A stretch of 64,000 nt of DNA from Micromonospora antibiotica (lineage in GTDB: Bacteria > Actinomycetota > Actinomycetes > Mycobacteriales > Micromonosporaceae), in assembly GCF_017599305.1 (NCBI RefSeq), contig NZ_JAGFWR010000002.1, positions 372,001 through 436,000 of the forward strand, written 5' to 3'. A program made the position numbers and the translations under genes. Positions 36,066-45,230 of this stretch are shown piece after piece. The notes below the pieces were generated by a model, which had not been told where the DNA came from, searched no databases, and saw only the letters and a program-made list of their open reading frames with translations. Within the stretch, counting starts at the first letter, position 1. Every line of letters begins with the position of its first letter.

Positions 36066-36977
36066 ATGACGGCGGAACCGGTGACCGACCAGCAGCATCC
36101 TCCGGCGGCGTTGCCCGCCACGGTCCGGGCTTCACTGTCGCCGTCACGGGCCGCCGACTTCAAGACCTGCCCGCTGCTCTACCGGTTCCGCAGCATCGAC
36201 CGGTTGCCCGAGCGACCCAGCGTCGAGCAGGCCCGGGGCACCCTGGTGCACGCGGTGCTGGAGCGGTTGTTCGACCTGCCGGCGGGCGGGCGCACCCCCG
36301 ACGCCGCCGGTGACCTGGTCGTCCCGCAGTGGGACCGGCTGGTCACCGAGCAGCCCGAGCTGGCCGGCCTGTTCGACCCGGGCGACGACGCGGGCACGGC
36401 CGAGTTCCTCCGCTCGGCGACGGCGCTGTTGGCGGGTTACTTCGCGGTGGAGGATCCGCGCCGGTTGGAGCCCGCCGAGCGGGAGCGCCTGATCTCCGCG
36501 GTGGTCGACGACGAGCTGCTCATCCGTGGTTACGTCGACCGGCTCGACGTGGCCCCCGACGGGGCGCTGCGGGTCGTCGACTACAAGACCGGCGGTGCGC
36601 CGAGGGAGGCGTTCGAGGCACGGGCGCTGTTCCAGCTGAAGTTCTACGCGTTGGTGCTGTGGCGCACCCGGGGCGTGGTGCCCCGCGTGCTGCGCCTGCT
36701 CTACCTCAAGGACGCCGAGGTCTGCGACTACTCCCCCGACGCTGAGGAGCTGCTGCGGTTCGAGCGCACCGTGGTGGCGCTCTGGCAGGCCATCGAGCAG
36801 GCCACCGTGCGGCAGGATTTCCGGCCCCGACCGAGTCGGCTCTGCGACTGGTGCAACCACCAGGCGCACTGCCCGACCTTCGGCGGCACCCCGCCGCCGT
36901 TCCCGCAGCGGGCCGGGGCGGCCGACCCGTTGCGCGACGCCCGGTCCCGACCGGCCACCCCGGGCGCCGACGAGTAA
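36066..36977 (+). CDS. RecB-family PD-(D/E)XK exonuclease
   Basis: 303 residues. The start MTAEPVTDQQ is set by the leaderless promoter. The domain (PF12705 type) shows LSPSRAADFKTCPLLYRFR, then GTLVHAVLERLF, LLIRGYVDRLDVAPDGALRVVDYKTG (nuclease motifs GxxDR...DYKTG) and QLKFYALVLW. The C-terminal CDWCNHQAHCPTF with an upstream Cys forms the 4Fe-4S cluster found in AddB/Cas4-like nucleases. It is probably a stand-alone DNA-processing nuclease. Single gene. Confidence 0.9.
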   Translation: MTAEPVTDQQHPPAALPATVRASLSPSRAADFKTCPLLYRFRSIDRLPERPSVEQARGTLVHAVLERLFDLPAGGRTPDAAGDLVVPQWDRLVTEQPELAGLFDPGDDAGTAEFLRSATALLAGYFAVEDPRRLEPAERERLISAVVDDELLIRGYVDRLDVAPDGALRVVDYKTGGAPREAFEARALFQLKFYALVLWRTRGVVPRVLRLLYLKDAEVCDYSPDAEELLRFERTVVALWQAIEQATVRQDFRPRPSRLCDWCNHQAHCPTFGGTPPPFPQRAGAADPLRDARSRPATPGADE

Positions 36978-37062
36978 ACGGTCGGCGGGTCGGAGACCGG
37001 CTCATCCGCGAGGAGGAGACGAGGTTCACCGTCGGCGACGACCGGACGGCCCGCCGGGCGGC

Positions 37063-37068
37063 TAGCGT
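37063..37068 (+). promoter_or_regulatory. Leaderless -10 box of the histidine kinase
   Basis: TAGCGT, 6 nt before the ATG at 37075. No Shine-Dalgarno sequence is present. Confidence 0.55.
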
Positions 37069-37074
37069 CACGGT

Positions 37075-38268
37075 ATGACCGAGGGGGGCGAGCGCTGGTG
37101 GGTGCGCCGGCCGTTGGCCGGTGACGCTCTCTTCGCCGTCGCGCTGGTAGTGCTGGAGGTCGCCTTCATCCTGATCACCCCCCGCGAGTTCTGGCCTCGG
37201 CAGCTGCCGTCCGCGCTGGCCTGGAGCCTGCTGTGCGCCGCTCCGGTGGCGCTGCGGCGGGTCGCCCCGTGGCCTGCGGTGGGGGCCGCGTTGGCCACCC
37301 TGGCCGTGCCGGCGGTGCTCGGGCACGCCCCGACCACGCAGAGCCTGACGTTCCTGGTGCTGACCTACACGATGACGGTCAACCGGCCGGCGCTCCCGGC
37401 GGTCGCCGCCACGGTGCTGCTGTGGGTGCCGGTGGCGGCGCTCAACGTGCTCACCCCACTGGACACCGGGCTCGACGTCGGCCCGGCGTACCTGGTGCTC
37501 AACAACCTGCTCACCGCGCTGCTCGCCTACGCGGTGGGGCGGGCGGTGCGGGCCCGGCGCACCTCGCTGCGGGCGCTGCGGGAACGGGCCCGGGTGGCCG
37601 AGGCGAACCAACGGTCGCTGGCCGAGCAGGCGGTGGCCGACGAGCGGCGACGGATCGCCCGGGAGCTGCACGACGTGGTCGCCCACCACGTCAGTGTGAT
37701 GGGGGTGCTGGCCACCGGGGCCCGGCGGGTGCTGCGGCGGGACCTCGCCGCCGCCGACGAGGCGATCGCCACGATCGAGGACACCAGTCGGGTCACGCTG
37801 CGGGAGATGCGGCGGTTGCTGGACGTGCTGCGTACCGACGCCGAGCCGGCCGCCGACCTCACCCCGCAGCCCGGCCTGGCCGGCATCGCCGCGCTGGCCG
37901 AGCAGGTACGCGAGGCGGGGCTGCCGGTCACCCTGGAGGTCGCGGACCCGGTGCCGACGGTCGAGGAGGGGATCTCGCTGACCGTCTACCGGATCGTGCA
38001 GGAGGCGTTGACCAATGCGCTCAAGCACGCCGGCCGGGCCACCGCGACGGTCCGGCTGGGGGTGACGGACGGCTGCCTGACGGTGGTGGTCACCGACACC
38101 GGGCGGGGTCCCGGGCCGGAACCCGACCGGATCGGGCACGGGTTGGTCGGTATGCGGGAACGGGTCGGCCTCTACGGTGGGATCCTGCACACCGGGCCAC
38201 GTCCCGGTGGCGGCTTCCGGGTGTACGCCCGGATCCCGGTGGAACCGGTCGGGGCGGTCCCGACGTGA
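37075..38268 (+). CDS. NarL-type sensor histidine kinase
   Basis: 397 residues. Residues 15-160 carry about five TM segments with almost no extracellular domain, typical of intramembrane-sensing kinases. The HisKA_3 box is RRIARELHDVVAHHVSVM with phospho-acceptor His199. The HATPase_c N box is VQEALTNALKHAG, and DTGRGPG and GHGLVGMRERV complete the ATP site. It pairs with the response regulator directly downstream. Such pairs often control an adjacent ABC exporter, as found here. Confidence 0.93.
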   Translation: MTEGGERWWVRRPLAGDALFAVALVVLEVAFILITPREFWPRQLPSALAWSLLCAAPVALRRVAPWPAVGAALATLAVPAVLGHAPTTQSLTFLVLTYTMTVNRPALPAVAATVLLWVPVAALNVLTPLDTGLDVGPAYLVLNNLLTALLAYAVGRAVRARRTSLRALRERARVAEANQRSLAEQAVADERRRIARELHDVVAHHVSVMGVLATGARRVLRRDLAAADEAIATIEDTSRVTLREMRRLLDVLRTDAEPAADLTPQPGLAGIAALAEQVREAGLPVTLEVADPVPTVEEGISLTVYRIVQEALTNALKHAGRATATVRLGVTDGCLTVVVTDTGRGPGPEPDRIGHGLVGMRERVGLYGGILHTGPRPGGGFRVYARIPVEPVGAVPT

Positions 38269-38291
38269 CGGCGGCAGAACGGGGAGAACAG

Positions 38292-39026
38292 ATGGGCGAG
38301 ACGTACGGCAGCCCCCCTTCCGTCGTGCCGGACGAGGTGCGGGGGCCTGCCCGCGCGCCGGGGCGGCCGGTGCGCATCCTGCTCGCCGACGACCAGCCGT
38401 TGCTGCGTACCGGGTTCCGGATGGTGTTGGGCACCGAGGACGACCTGGACATCGTGGCCGAGGCCGGGGACGGTCAGGAGGCGGTGGAGTTGTCCCGCCG
38501 GCTGCTGCCCGACGTGGTGCTGATGGACATCCGGATGCCCCGGATGGACGGGGTGGCCGCGACCCGGGCGATCGTGGACGCCCGGTTGCCGGTGCGGGTG
38601 CTCATCCTCACCACCTTCGACCTCGACGAGTACGTGGTGGGGGCGTTGCGGGCCGGGGCGAGCGGGTTCCTGGCCAAGGACGTGCCGGCCGACGACCTGG
38701 TCACCGCCATCCGGACGGTGGCCGCCGGGGAGGCGGTGGTGGCGCCGCGCATCCTCAAGCGGCTGCTGGACCGGTTCGCCACCGTGCTGCCGGACCCGGC
38801 GGCGAGCCCACCGAAGGCGTTGGGCACGTTGACCGAGCGGGAACGCGAGGTGCTCGTCCAGGTGGCCCGGGGGCTGTCCAATGCGGAGATCGCCGCCGCG
38901 TTGTCGGTCAGCGAGACGACCATCAAGACCCACGTCGGGCACGTGCTGACCAAGCTACGGCTGCGCGACCGGGTGCAGGCGGTGGTGCTGGCGTACGAGT
39001 CGGGGCTGGTCCGCCCCAAGGCGTAG
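38292..39026 (+). CDS. LuxR/NarL-family response regulator
   Basis: 244 residues from the ATG at 38292, with GGGGAG 5 nt upstream; a GTG at 38265 overlapping the kinase stop is an alternative. The receiver domain has the acidic pair in LLADDQPLL, the phospho-acceptor Asp79 in VVLMDIRMPRMDG, and the switch residues in LILTTFD and FLAKDVP. The C-terminal HTH starts at LTEREREVLVQVARGLSNAEIAAAL. It is probably the activator or repressor of the ABC transporter operon 356 nt downstream. Confidence 0.93.
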   Translation: MGETYGSPPSVVPDEVRGPARAPGRPVRILLADDQPLLRTGFRMVLGTEDDLDIVAEAGDGQEAVELSRRLLPDVVLMDIRMPRMDGVAATRAIVDARLPVRVLILTTFDLDEYVVGALRAGASGFLAKDVPADDLVTAIRTVAAGEAVVAPRILKRLLDRFATVLPDPAASPPKALGTLTEREREVLVQVARGLSNAEIAAALSVSETTIKTHVGHVLTKLRLRDRVQAVVLAYESGLVRPKA

Positions 39027-39382
39027 CCGGGTGGTGGCGGGTCCGCCTCGGGGCGTACCCGCAGTGAGGCCGGTGGGCGGACGGCAGCGTTGCCCCGCTC
39101 ACCTACCGTGACGAAAGACGGCGCGGCGCGGTTGACCATGACACGGCGTCAGGTTTTAGCGTCGGCGTCGGCACCGCCGCAGGCGGCGCGACGAACAGTG
39201 ACCGGTCGTCGCCTCAGGGGCAACCCTGAGTCGGGCTCCGGGCCGACCCGCAGCGGGAAATCCGCCTCGGGTCACCCCGTGGTCGGACGGATCTCCACCG
39301 ACCGGCACCGAGGATGGGATCGACCCCACCGACCAGCGGGGGCGGTGGGGGCACACACAGCCAGACGGAAGAGGTAGATGAC
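39027..39382. other. 356-nt regulatory gap before the ABC operon
   Basis: No protein-like reading frame. It contains a perfect CTCAGGG-GCAA-CCCTGAG inverted repeat (39213-39230), which is a candidate binding site for the upstream response regulator, and should contain the promoter of the ABC transporter genes. Confidence 0.6.
39213..39230. promoter_or_regulatory. Inverted repeat upstream of the ABC transporter operon
   Basis: 7-bp perfect arms (CTCAGGG and CCCTGAG) around GCAA, 153 nt before the ATPase start. The symmetry fits a dimeric regulator, but a small RNA hairpin in the leader is also possible. Confidence 0.45.
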
Positions 39383-40150
39383 GTGACCGCGACGGTAGGC
39401 CGGCATTCGCAGGCCGCGGCCCGGGCGAACGACGTGTGGAAGGTGTACGGCACCGGCGAGGCGCAGGTCGCCGCGCTCCGCGGGGTCAGCGCCGAGTTCG
39501 AGCGGGGCAGGTTCACCGCGATCATGGGCCCGTCGGGCTCCGGCAAGTCGACGTTGATGCACTGCCTGGCCGGGTTGGACTCGGTGAGCAAGGGCACCGT
39601 GCAGATCGGCGACACGACGGTGACCGGGCTGGGTGACTCTGGCCTGACGAAGCTGCGCCGGGACAAGGTGGGCTTCATCTTCCAGCAGTTCAACCTGCTG
39701 CCCACGCTCACCGCCCAGGAGAACATCCTGCTGCCGATGTCGATCGCCGGCCGCAAGCCCGACCCGGCCTGGTACGACACGGTCATCGACACCGTCGGCC
39801 TGCGGGACCGGCTGGGGCACCGGCCGTCGCAGCTCTCCGGGGGTCAGCAGCAGCGGGTCGCCTGCGCCCGGGCGCTGGTCGCCCGCCCCGAGGTGATCTT
39901 CGCCGACGAGCCCACCGGCAACCTGGACTCCCGCTCCGGCGCGGAGGTGCTCAACTTCCTGCGCAACTCGGTACGTGAGCACGGGCAGACCATCGTGATG
40001 GTCACCCACGACCCGACCGCCGCCGCGTACGCCGACCGGGTGGTCTTCCTGGCCGACGGGCAGATCGTCTCGGAGCTGATCGAGCCGACCGCCGACACGG
40101 TCCTGGACACCATGAAGAAGCTGGACACCCCGGTCGAGGTGGCCGGCTGA
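39383..40150 (+). CDS. MacB-type ABC transporter ATPase
   Basis: 255 residues from the GTG at 39383. Motifs: Walker A GPSGSGKS, Q-loop FIFQQFNLLPTLTAQEN, signature LSGGQQQRVACARAL, Walker B VIFADEPTGNLDS and H-loop VTHDPTAA. The subfamily is MacB/LolD, which powers mechanotransmission exporters rather than importers. The stop overlaps the permease ATG by 1 nt. The two-component system upstream likely senses the exported or toxic compound. Confidence 0.95.
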   Translation: MTATVGRHSQAAARANDVWKVYGTGEAQVAALRGVSAEFERGRFTAIMGPSGSGKSTLMHCLAGLDSVSKGTVQIGDTTVTGLGDSGLTKLRRDKVGFIFQQFNLLPTLTAQENILLPMSIAGRKPDPAWYDTVIDTVGLRDRLGHRPSQLSGGQQQRVACARALVARPEVIFADEPTGNLDSRSGAEVLNFLRNSVREHGQTIVMVTHDPTAAAYADRVVFLADGQIVSELIEPTADTVLDTMKKLDTPVEVAG

Positions 40151-42702
40151 TGTTGCGGGCCACCCTCAAGAGTCTGCTGGCGCGCAAGGTGCGCCTGCTG
40201 TTGTCCGGCCTGGCCGTGGTGCTGGGCGTCATGTTCGTCTCGGGGGCGTTCGTGCTCACCGACACCCTGGGGCGGTCGTTCGACGCGGTCTTCGCCGACG
40301 CGTACGAGGGCATCGACGTCAACGTCGCCGGCAAGCCCAAGGTGGCGCTCAGCGAGATGCAGGGTGAGCAGGTGCCGACCACGGTGCCGGCGGCGACGGT
40401 GCAGCGCATCGGCGCGGTCGCCGGGGTCGCCGAGGCCACCGGCGTGGTCGCCACCGACGGGGCCCAGCTGATCGGCAGCAACGGCAAGGTGGTCACCTCG
40501 TTCGGGCCGCCGCAGCTCGGGTCGAACTGGCAGGGCGAGAGCGACCTGGTGAAGCTGCGCGAGGGGCACGAGCCCCGGGCGGACGACGAGATCGTCGTCA
40601 ACGCGGCGCTGGCGCAGGCGGGCAAGGTGAAGGTCGGCGACCGGGTCGGGGTGCTGACCCCGCTGTCGCCGAAGCAGACCTTCACCCTGGTGGGGATCTT
40701 CGGGTACAGCGGTGACCGGGATTCGATCGGCGGGGTCAACGAGGTCGCCTTCACCACACCGGTGGCGCAGCGGTTGCTGTTGGGTGAGTGGGACGTCTTC
40801 ACCAACGTCACGGTCCGGGCGGCCGACGGGGTCAGCGACTCGGCGTTGCGCGACGACGTGGCCCGGACGCTCGGCGACGGCTTCGAGGTCAAGACCGGCG
40901 CGCAGTTGTCGGCGGACGCCTCGGCGAGCCTGAAGGAGGGGCTGTCCTTCTTCAACAAGATCCTGCTCGGTTTCGCGGCCGTCGCGCTGCTGGTGGGCAC
41001 GTTCCTCATCCTGAACACCTTCTCGATCATCGTGGCGCAGCGGACCCGGGAGCTGGCGTTGATGCGGGCGATCGGGGCCAGCGGCCGGCAGATCATCGGT
41101 TCGGTGGTGCTGGAGGCGGTGGCGATCGGCCTGATCGCCTCGGTGCTGGGGCTGGGCGCCGGCATCGGCATCGGCGCGCTGCTGGCGTACGTCTTCGGCA
41201 ACCTGGCCGGAGGGCTGACGCTGGCCGGCATCGGGGTGCCGGCCTCGGCGGTGATCGGCTCCTTCGCGGTGGGTCTGGTGATCACGGTGGTGGCGGCGCT
41301 GCTGCCGGCGCTGCGGGCGTCGCGCATCCCGCCGATCGCGGCGATGCAGGACGTGGCCAACCCGGACCGGCCGCTGACCCGGATCACCGTGACCGGTGGG
41401 GTGATCACCGGGATCGGCGCGGTGCTGCTGTTCCTCGGGCTCAGCGGCAACGCCGGGGACAACACGCTGGCGGTCATCCTGGGTGGGGTGCTGTTCGCCT
41501 TCATCGGGGTGGCGCTGCTGACTCCGTTGATCAGCCGCCCGGTGGTCTCCCTGCTGGGGGCGATCTTCGCCTGGTCGGTGCCGGGCAAGCTGGGTCGACT
41601 CAACTCCGGCCGCAACCCGCGCCGGACGGCGATCACGGCGGCGGCGCTGATGGTCGGCATCGCCCTGGTGACCGGGGTGACGGTGATCCTGGACTCGGCG
41701 AAGGGCAGCATCGGCGCGTTGGCCCAGGACACCATCAAGGCCGAGCTGGTGATCTCGGGGTCGACGACCGGTCCACGGCCGGCGAGCTTCGACCCGGCGG
41801 TGCTGACGAAGGTGGCGGCGCTGCCCGGTGTGCAGATGGCCGACGGCGAGTACGGCGACATGGGCATGGTCGACGGGAAGGTCACCTGGCTGGCCGCGTC
41901 CAGCGACGTGACGGCGTTGCAGCGGATCTTCGGGGCCAAGACGACCGCCGGTGACATCAGCCGGCTCGGCCCGGACCAGATGCTGTTCAGCTCCGACGCC
42001 GCCAGGTCCCGCAACATCTCGGTCGGTTCGACGGTGACGGTGCAGGCCTCCCGGGGTGAGCCGCGCACCTACACGGTCAGCGGCATCTACGAGAGTTCCG
42101 AGCTGACCAGCCCGGTGCAGTTGCCGCCGCAGGCGGTGAAGGACTTCGCCGTCCCGAAGCCCAACCAGGGGTTCATCCAGCTGGCCCCGGGCACCCGGGT
42201 GGCGGACGTGCAGCCGCAGGTGGAGGCGCTACTCGTGGACAGCCCCGAGGTGTCGGTGGCCGACCGGGACGCGTTCATCGAGCAGCAGACCGGCTCGCTG
42301 GACAGCCTGCTCACGATGATCCAGATCCTGTTGGCGCTGGCAATCGTGATCGCGGTGCTCGGCATCGTGAACACCCTGGCCCTGTCGGTGCTGGAGCGGA
42401 CCCGCGAGTTGGGTCTGCTGCGGGCGATCGGGCTGCGCCGGGCGCAGACCATGCGGATGATCACCGTGGAGGCGGTGGTGATCTCGGTCTTCGGGGCGCT
42501 GCTCGGGATCGTGGTCGGCGTCGGTCTCGGTGCCGCGGTGGTCCGGGCGCTCAAGGACGACGGCATCACCGACCTGATCCTGCCGTGGGGTCAGATGGGG
42601 CTGTTCCTGCTGCTGGCGGCGATTATCGGCGTGGTGGCGGCGGTGCTGCCGGCGGTGCGGGCGGCCCGGATCAACGTGCTGGGCGCGATCGCGCACGACT
42701 GA
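40150..42702 (+). CDS. FtsX-like ABC transporter permease
   Basis: 850 residues. An N-terminal TM helix (LLSGLAVVLGVMFVSGAFVL) is followed by a large extracellular MacB_PCD-like domain (about 45-260), then three TM helices with the FtsX motif (LALMRAIGASGRQIIGSVVLEA). A second TM set and a second extracellular domain follow (about 510-700). A final FtsX unit repeats the motif (LGLLRAIGLRRAQTMRMITVEA). The duplicated architecture is typical of Gram-positive MacB-like exporters for lipids or antimicrobials. Operon end is marked by a hairpin. Confidence 0.93.
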   Translation: MLRATLKSLLARKVRLLLSGLAVVLGVMFVSGAFVLTDTLGRSFDAVFADAYEGIDVNVAGKPKVALSEMQGEQVPTTVPAATVQRIGAVAGVAEATGVVATDGAQLIGSNGKVVTSFGPPQLGSNWQGESDLVKLREGHEPRADDEIVVNAALAQAGKVKVGDRVGVLTPLSPKQTFTLVGIFGYSGDRDSIGGVNEVAFTTPVAQRLLLGEWDVFTNVTVRAADGVSDSALRDDVARTLGDGFEVKTGAQLSADASASLKEGLSFFNKILLGFAAVALLVGTFLILNTFSIIVAQRTRELALMRAIGASGRQIIGSVVLEAVAIGLIASVLGLGAGIGIGALLAYVFGNLAGGLTLAGIGVPASAVIGSFAVGLVITVVAALLPALRASRIPPIAAMQDVANPDRPLTRITVTGGVITGIGAVLLFLGLSGNAGDNTLAVILGGVLFAFIGVALLTPLISRPVVSLLGAIFAWSVPGKLGRLNSGRNPRRTAITAAALMVGIALVTGVTVILDSAKGSIGALAQDTIKAELVISGSTTGPRPASFDPAVLTKVAALPGVQMADGEYGDMGMVDGKVTWLAASSDVTALQRIFGAKTTAGDISRLGPDQMLFSSDAARSRNISVGSTVTVQASRGEPRTYTVSGIYESSELTSPVQLPPQAVKDFAVPKPNQGFIQLAPGTRVADVQPQVEALLVDSPEVSVADRDAFIEQQTGSLDSLLTMIQILLALAIVIAVLGIVNTLALSVLERTRELGLLRAIGLRRAQTMRMITVEAVVISVFGALLGIVVGVGLGAAVVRALKDDGITDLILPWGQMGLFLLLAAIIGVVAAVLPAVRAARINVLGAIAHD

Positions 42703-42714
42703 TCCCGTCCGCCG

Positions 42715-42748
42715 CGAAGGGGTTCCGCCGGTCGGCGGGACCCCTTCG
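42715..42748 (+). terminator. Hairpin terminator after the ABC permease
   Basis: 15-bp arms (42715-42729 and 42734-42748) with one wobble and a GGTC loop, starting 12 nt after the permease stop. It is strong but lacks a U tract. Confidence 0.85.
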
Positions 42749-42818
42749 TCGTGACCGGCCCGCGCCACCGGCCCCGCCGGTCACGGCCGGGCCGGCCGAC
42801 CCCGTGGGTGACGGCGGC

Positions 42819-43490
42819 TCAGCCGGGTGGCTCGCCGAGCAGCGCCGCCAGCAGCTCCAGATCAGCGGCGGTGAGGCTCTCCACCTGGTGTACGCCGTCG
42901 GTCGGCGGCACCGGCACCTCCGCCGGTACGGCCAGCACCGCCGCGCCGGCGGCGAGCGCGCTGGCCACCCCGGTCGGCGAGTCCTCGATCGCCACGCACC
43001 GGCCGATCGGCACGTCGAGCAGCCGGGCAGCGGTCAGGTACGGCTCGGGGTGCGGCTTGGCCGAGTCGACCTCGTCGCCGCAGACCACGGCGTCGAAGCT
43101 GTCCCGGCCGAGGGTGTCCAGGGCGACCTCGACCAGGGGCCGGCCGCTGGAGGTGACCAGGGCGGTGGGGATGCCGGCGGCGCGGACCGCCCGCAGCAGG
43201 GTCAACGCGCCCGGCCGCCAACGCAGCCCGGTGCGGAACAGTTCCAGGATCCGCGCGTTGATCCACTCGGCGCTGGCCCGGGGGTCCCGCTCGGGTTGAC
43301 CGAGGTCGTCGTGGAGGATGCGCATCGACGCGGCCATCGCGGTGCCGATCATCGCCCGACGGGCCGGGCCGGTCAGCGTGCCGCCGTAGACGGCGGCCAA
43401 CTCGTGCAGGGCGACGTCCCAGAGCTTTTCGCTGTCGACCAGGGTGCCGTCCATGTCGAAGAGCACGGCGGCGGGGTGTGGGCTGCTCAG
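42819..43490 (-). CDS. HAD-family phosphatase (beta-phosphoglucomutase-like), probable CTG start
   Basis: About 223 residues. HAD motif I is VLFDMDGTLVDSE very near the N-terminus, motif II is LVTSSGRP, and motifs III/IV are CGDEVDSAKPHPEPYL and CVAIEDSPTG. The cap is helical, as in phosphoglycolate phosphatase and beta-phosphoglucomutase relatives. No ATG, GTG or TTG lies between a good AGGAGG and motif I except a GTG within motif I itself, but a CTG stands 6 nt after the AGGAGG at 43490. I take that CTG as the start. Longer forms would run into the neighbouring peptidase gene. Confidence 0.8.
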   Translation of the reverse strand: MSSPHPAAVLFDMDGTLVDSEKLWDVALHELAAVYGGTLTGPARRAMIGTAMAASMRILHDDLGQPERDPRASAEWINARILELFRTGLRWRPGALTLLRAVRAAGIPTALVTSSGRPLVEVALDTLGRDSFDAVVCGDEVDSAKPHPEPYLTAARLLDVPIGRCVAIEDSPTGVASALAAGAAVLAVPAEVPVPPTDGVHQVESLTAADLELLAALLGEPPG

Positions 43491-43585
43491 CGGAATCCTC
43501 CTGGCGGTCGCGGGTGGTCTCCGGGCGATCCTGCCAGCCCGGCCCGGGACGCGTGCCGCCGTACCACCCGGACGTGACGTGGTCC

Positions 43586-44353
43586 TCAGCCGAGGTTGCA
43601 GGCGTCCAGGGACCGTTCGTAGCCGCGGAAGAACCAGTCGGTGCGCTGTTCGGCGGTGCCGTGCGACCCCTCGGCGAACCACGGCTGGTCGGGGTCGTCG
43701 CCGACGGCGAGCAGCCCCTCACGGAACTCGTCCAGGTCGCCGGCGTCGAGCTTGAGGGTGCCGTCGCGTACCGAGTCGCCGAGGTACGCCCCGGCCATGC
43801 AGTCGGCCTGCAGCTCCTGTTGGATGGTGAAGTTGGCGCGGATGCCGAGCCGGATCTGGATGCCGTGGGCGTACTCGTGGCCCAGCAGGTAGAACACGAA
43901 CGCGTCGCCGACCTGCCGGAACGCCGCCACCGACCAGTTGACGTCGTAGGCGATGAAGTCGCCCTGGGAGCAGTAGACCGCGTTGTTGCGGGGCAGCGCC
44001 TGGCCGCCGCAGGAGATCTCACCCTCCCGCTGGTAGGGCAGGATCCGGCGGATCGGCCGGAACTGCTGCCCGGAGGTCCGGAACTGGGCGGCCCAGTAGC
44101 GTTCGGCGATGGCGACGGCGTCGTCGATGTCGCTCTTGAACTCGGCCACGCTGGTGGTGCCGTCGGCGCGGGTGGTCTCCGCCTCGGGAGAGGCCGGTGC
44201 CGCCGGGCGCGACGACTGTCGTGGGGCCGGTTCCCGGGGTGCCTGCGGGGCGTTCTCCCCCACCCCGCCGGCAGCACAGCCGACCGCCACCACCAGCGCC
44301 GTCAACGCGGCGACCAGTGGTCCGTGCGAGCGGCGTCGCGAGCCTGCCGTCAC
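43586..44353 (-). CDS. Neutral zinc metallopeptidase, lipoprotein (YpfJ-like)
   Basis: 255 residues from the GTG at 44353 with GGGAGG 6 nt upstream. The N-terminus has a signal peptide with a lipobox-like LVVAVGCAAGG, so it should be membrane-anchored outside. A Pro/Ala-rich linker follows. The catalytic part contains FYLLGHEYAHGIQ (HExxH), the NNAVYCSQGDFIAYD segment and QQELQADCMAGAY with the third metal ligand. This matches the 'putative neutral zinc metallopeptidase' family. Substrate unknown. Confidence 0.9.
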   Translation of the reverse strand: MTAGSRRRSHGPLVAALTALVVAVGCAAGGVGENAPQAPREPAPRQSSRPAAPASPEAETTRADGTTSVAEFKSDIDDAVAIAERYWAAQFRTSGQQFRPIRRILPYQREGEISCGGQALPRNNAVYCSQGDFIAYDVNWSVAAFRQVGDAFVFYLLGHEYAHGIQIRLGIRANFTIQQELQADCMAGAYLGDSVRDGTLKLDAGDLDEFREGLLAVGDDPDQPWFAEGSHGTAEQRTDWFFRGYERSLDACNLG

Positions 44354-44470
44354 CGTGTGCCTCCCAAGGCGTCCCGGTCCTACGGCCGGTGGTACCCCGA
44401 CCGTGGAACGATCATGCCCGGCCGACGTCCCGTTGACCATGGGGGGCCCGGACCGACCCGGCCGGGACGG

Positions 44471-44677
44471 TCAGTGGTGCTCCTGGCCCCGGTGGATCGT
44501 GTCGGCCTGGGTGAAGTGTCGCTCCGCCTCGTACCGGTGCTGTCTGGCCTGGGCGTCCAGCCTGGCGGCCCGGTCCTCGGCCCCGGCGGTGCGGGCCCGG
44601 TCGCGCCATGCGACCCAGCCGACCGAGCCGACCGTCACCAGCGCCGCCGCCCCGAGCGCGACCCACATCGTCGTCAT
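44471..44677 (-). CDS. Small membrane-anchored protein
   Basis: 68 residues: an N-terminal hydrophobic segment (MWVALGAAALVTVGSVGWVAW) followed by a charged, helical, His-rich tail (AEDRAARLDAQARQHRYEAERHFTQADTIHRGQEHH). It is preceded by a TATCGT box 6 nt before the ATG, so it is expressed as a leaderless mRNA if real. Function unknown. Confidence 0.6.
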   Translation of the reverse strand: MTTMWVALGAAALVTVGSVGWVAWRDRARTAGAEDRAARLDAQARQHRYEAERHFTQADTIHRGQEHH

Positions 44678-44683
44678 AGCACC

Positions 44684-44689
44684 ACGATA
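44684..44689 (-). promoter_or_regulatory. Leaderless -10 box of the small membrane protein
   Basis: TATCGT on the minus strand, 6 nt before the ATG at 44677. Confidence 0.45.
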
Positions 44690-44819
44690 GGTAACCCGTC
44701 GCCATCCGGGCGTCCCCCGCCCGGTGGGCGGTTAGCCTCGGGACCGGTGTCCGGATCGGCCCCGCGGCACCGACGTCTCCGGTGTCCGGCCGGGCCACGG
44801 CCGGCCGAGAGGAGAGAAC

Positions 44820-45221
44820 ATGAAATACATGATCATGTTGTACGGCTCGCAGCGCGACTACGACGCGATGGCCGGCCGGCCCGGCGCGCAGCCGCCGATG
44901 ACGCCGGAGCAGGTCGCCGCGATGCACGCCCACATGGCGGCGGTGCACCAGGAGCTGGCCGAATCCGGTGAGCTGGTCGACGGGCAGGGGTTGACCGCGC
45001 CGGTGCACGCCCGCCGGGTGCGGCTGCGGCAGGGCACGCCCGTGGTCACCGACGGGCCGTACCCGGAGACGCAGGAGGTGCTGGCCGGGTTCACCGTCGT
45101 CGACTGTGTCAGCTTCGACCGGGCGACCGAGATCGCCGCCCGGTTCGTCGACCCGGACGCCGAGGGCGGGTACGTCGACGTGCGGCCGGTCGCCGACGGC
45201 ATCGACGACCTGGACGGCTGA
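44820..45221 (+). CDS. YCII/DGPF-domain protein
   Basis: 133 residues, ATG with GGAGAG upstream. It shows MKYMIMLYGSQ at the N-terminus and the family motif VVTDGPYPETQEVLAGFTVVDC. DGPF proteins are small ferredoxin-like-fold proteins encoded next to ECF42-type sigma factors and are thought to act with them. The sigma factor gene starts 9 nt downstream here, so the two form an operon. Confidence 0.9.
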   Translation: MKYMIMLYGSQRDYDAMAGRPGAQPPMTPEQVAAMHAHMAAVHQELAESGELVDGQGLTAPVHARRVRLRQGTPVVTDGPYPETQEVLAGFTVVDCVSFDRATEIAARFVDPDAEGGYVDVRPVADGIDDLDG

Positions 45222-45230
45222 CCCGTTCCC

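Noticed and set aside
39090..39377. 95-codon frame in the gap before the ABC operon
   Set aside because: Composition is that of random high-GC sequence and it crosses the inverted repeat; no start signal.
40002..42068. 688-codon minus-strand frame over the ABC genes
   Set aside because: Ser/Thr/Pro-rich antisense shadow of the ATPase and FtsX-like permease, both of which have clear motifs.
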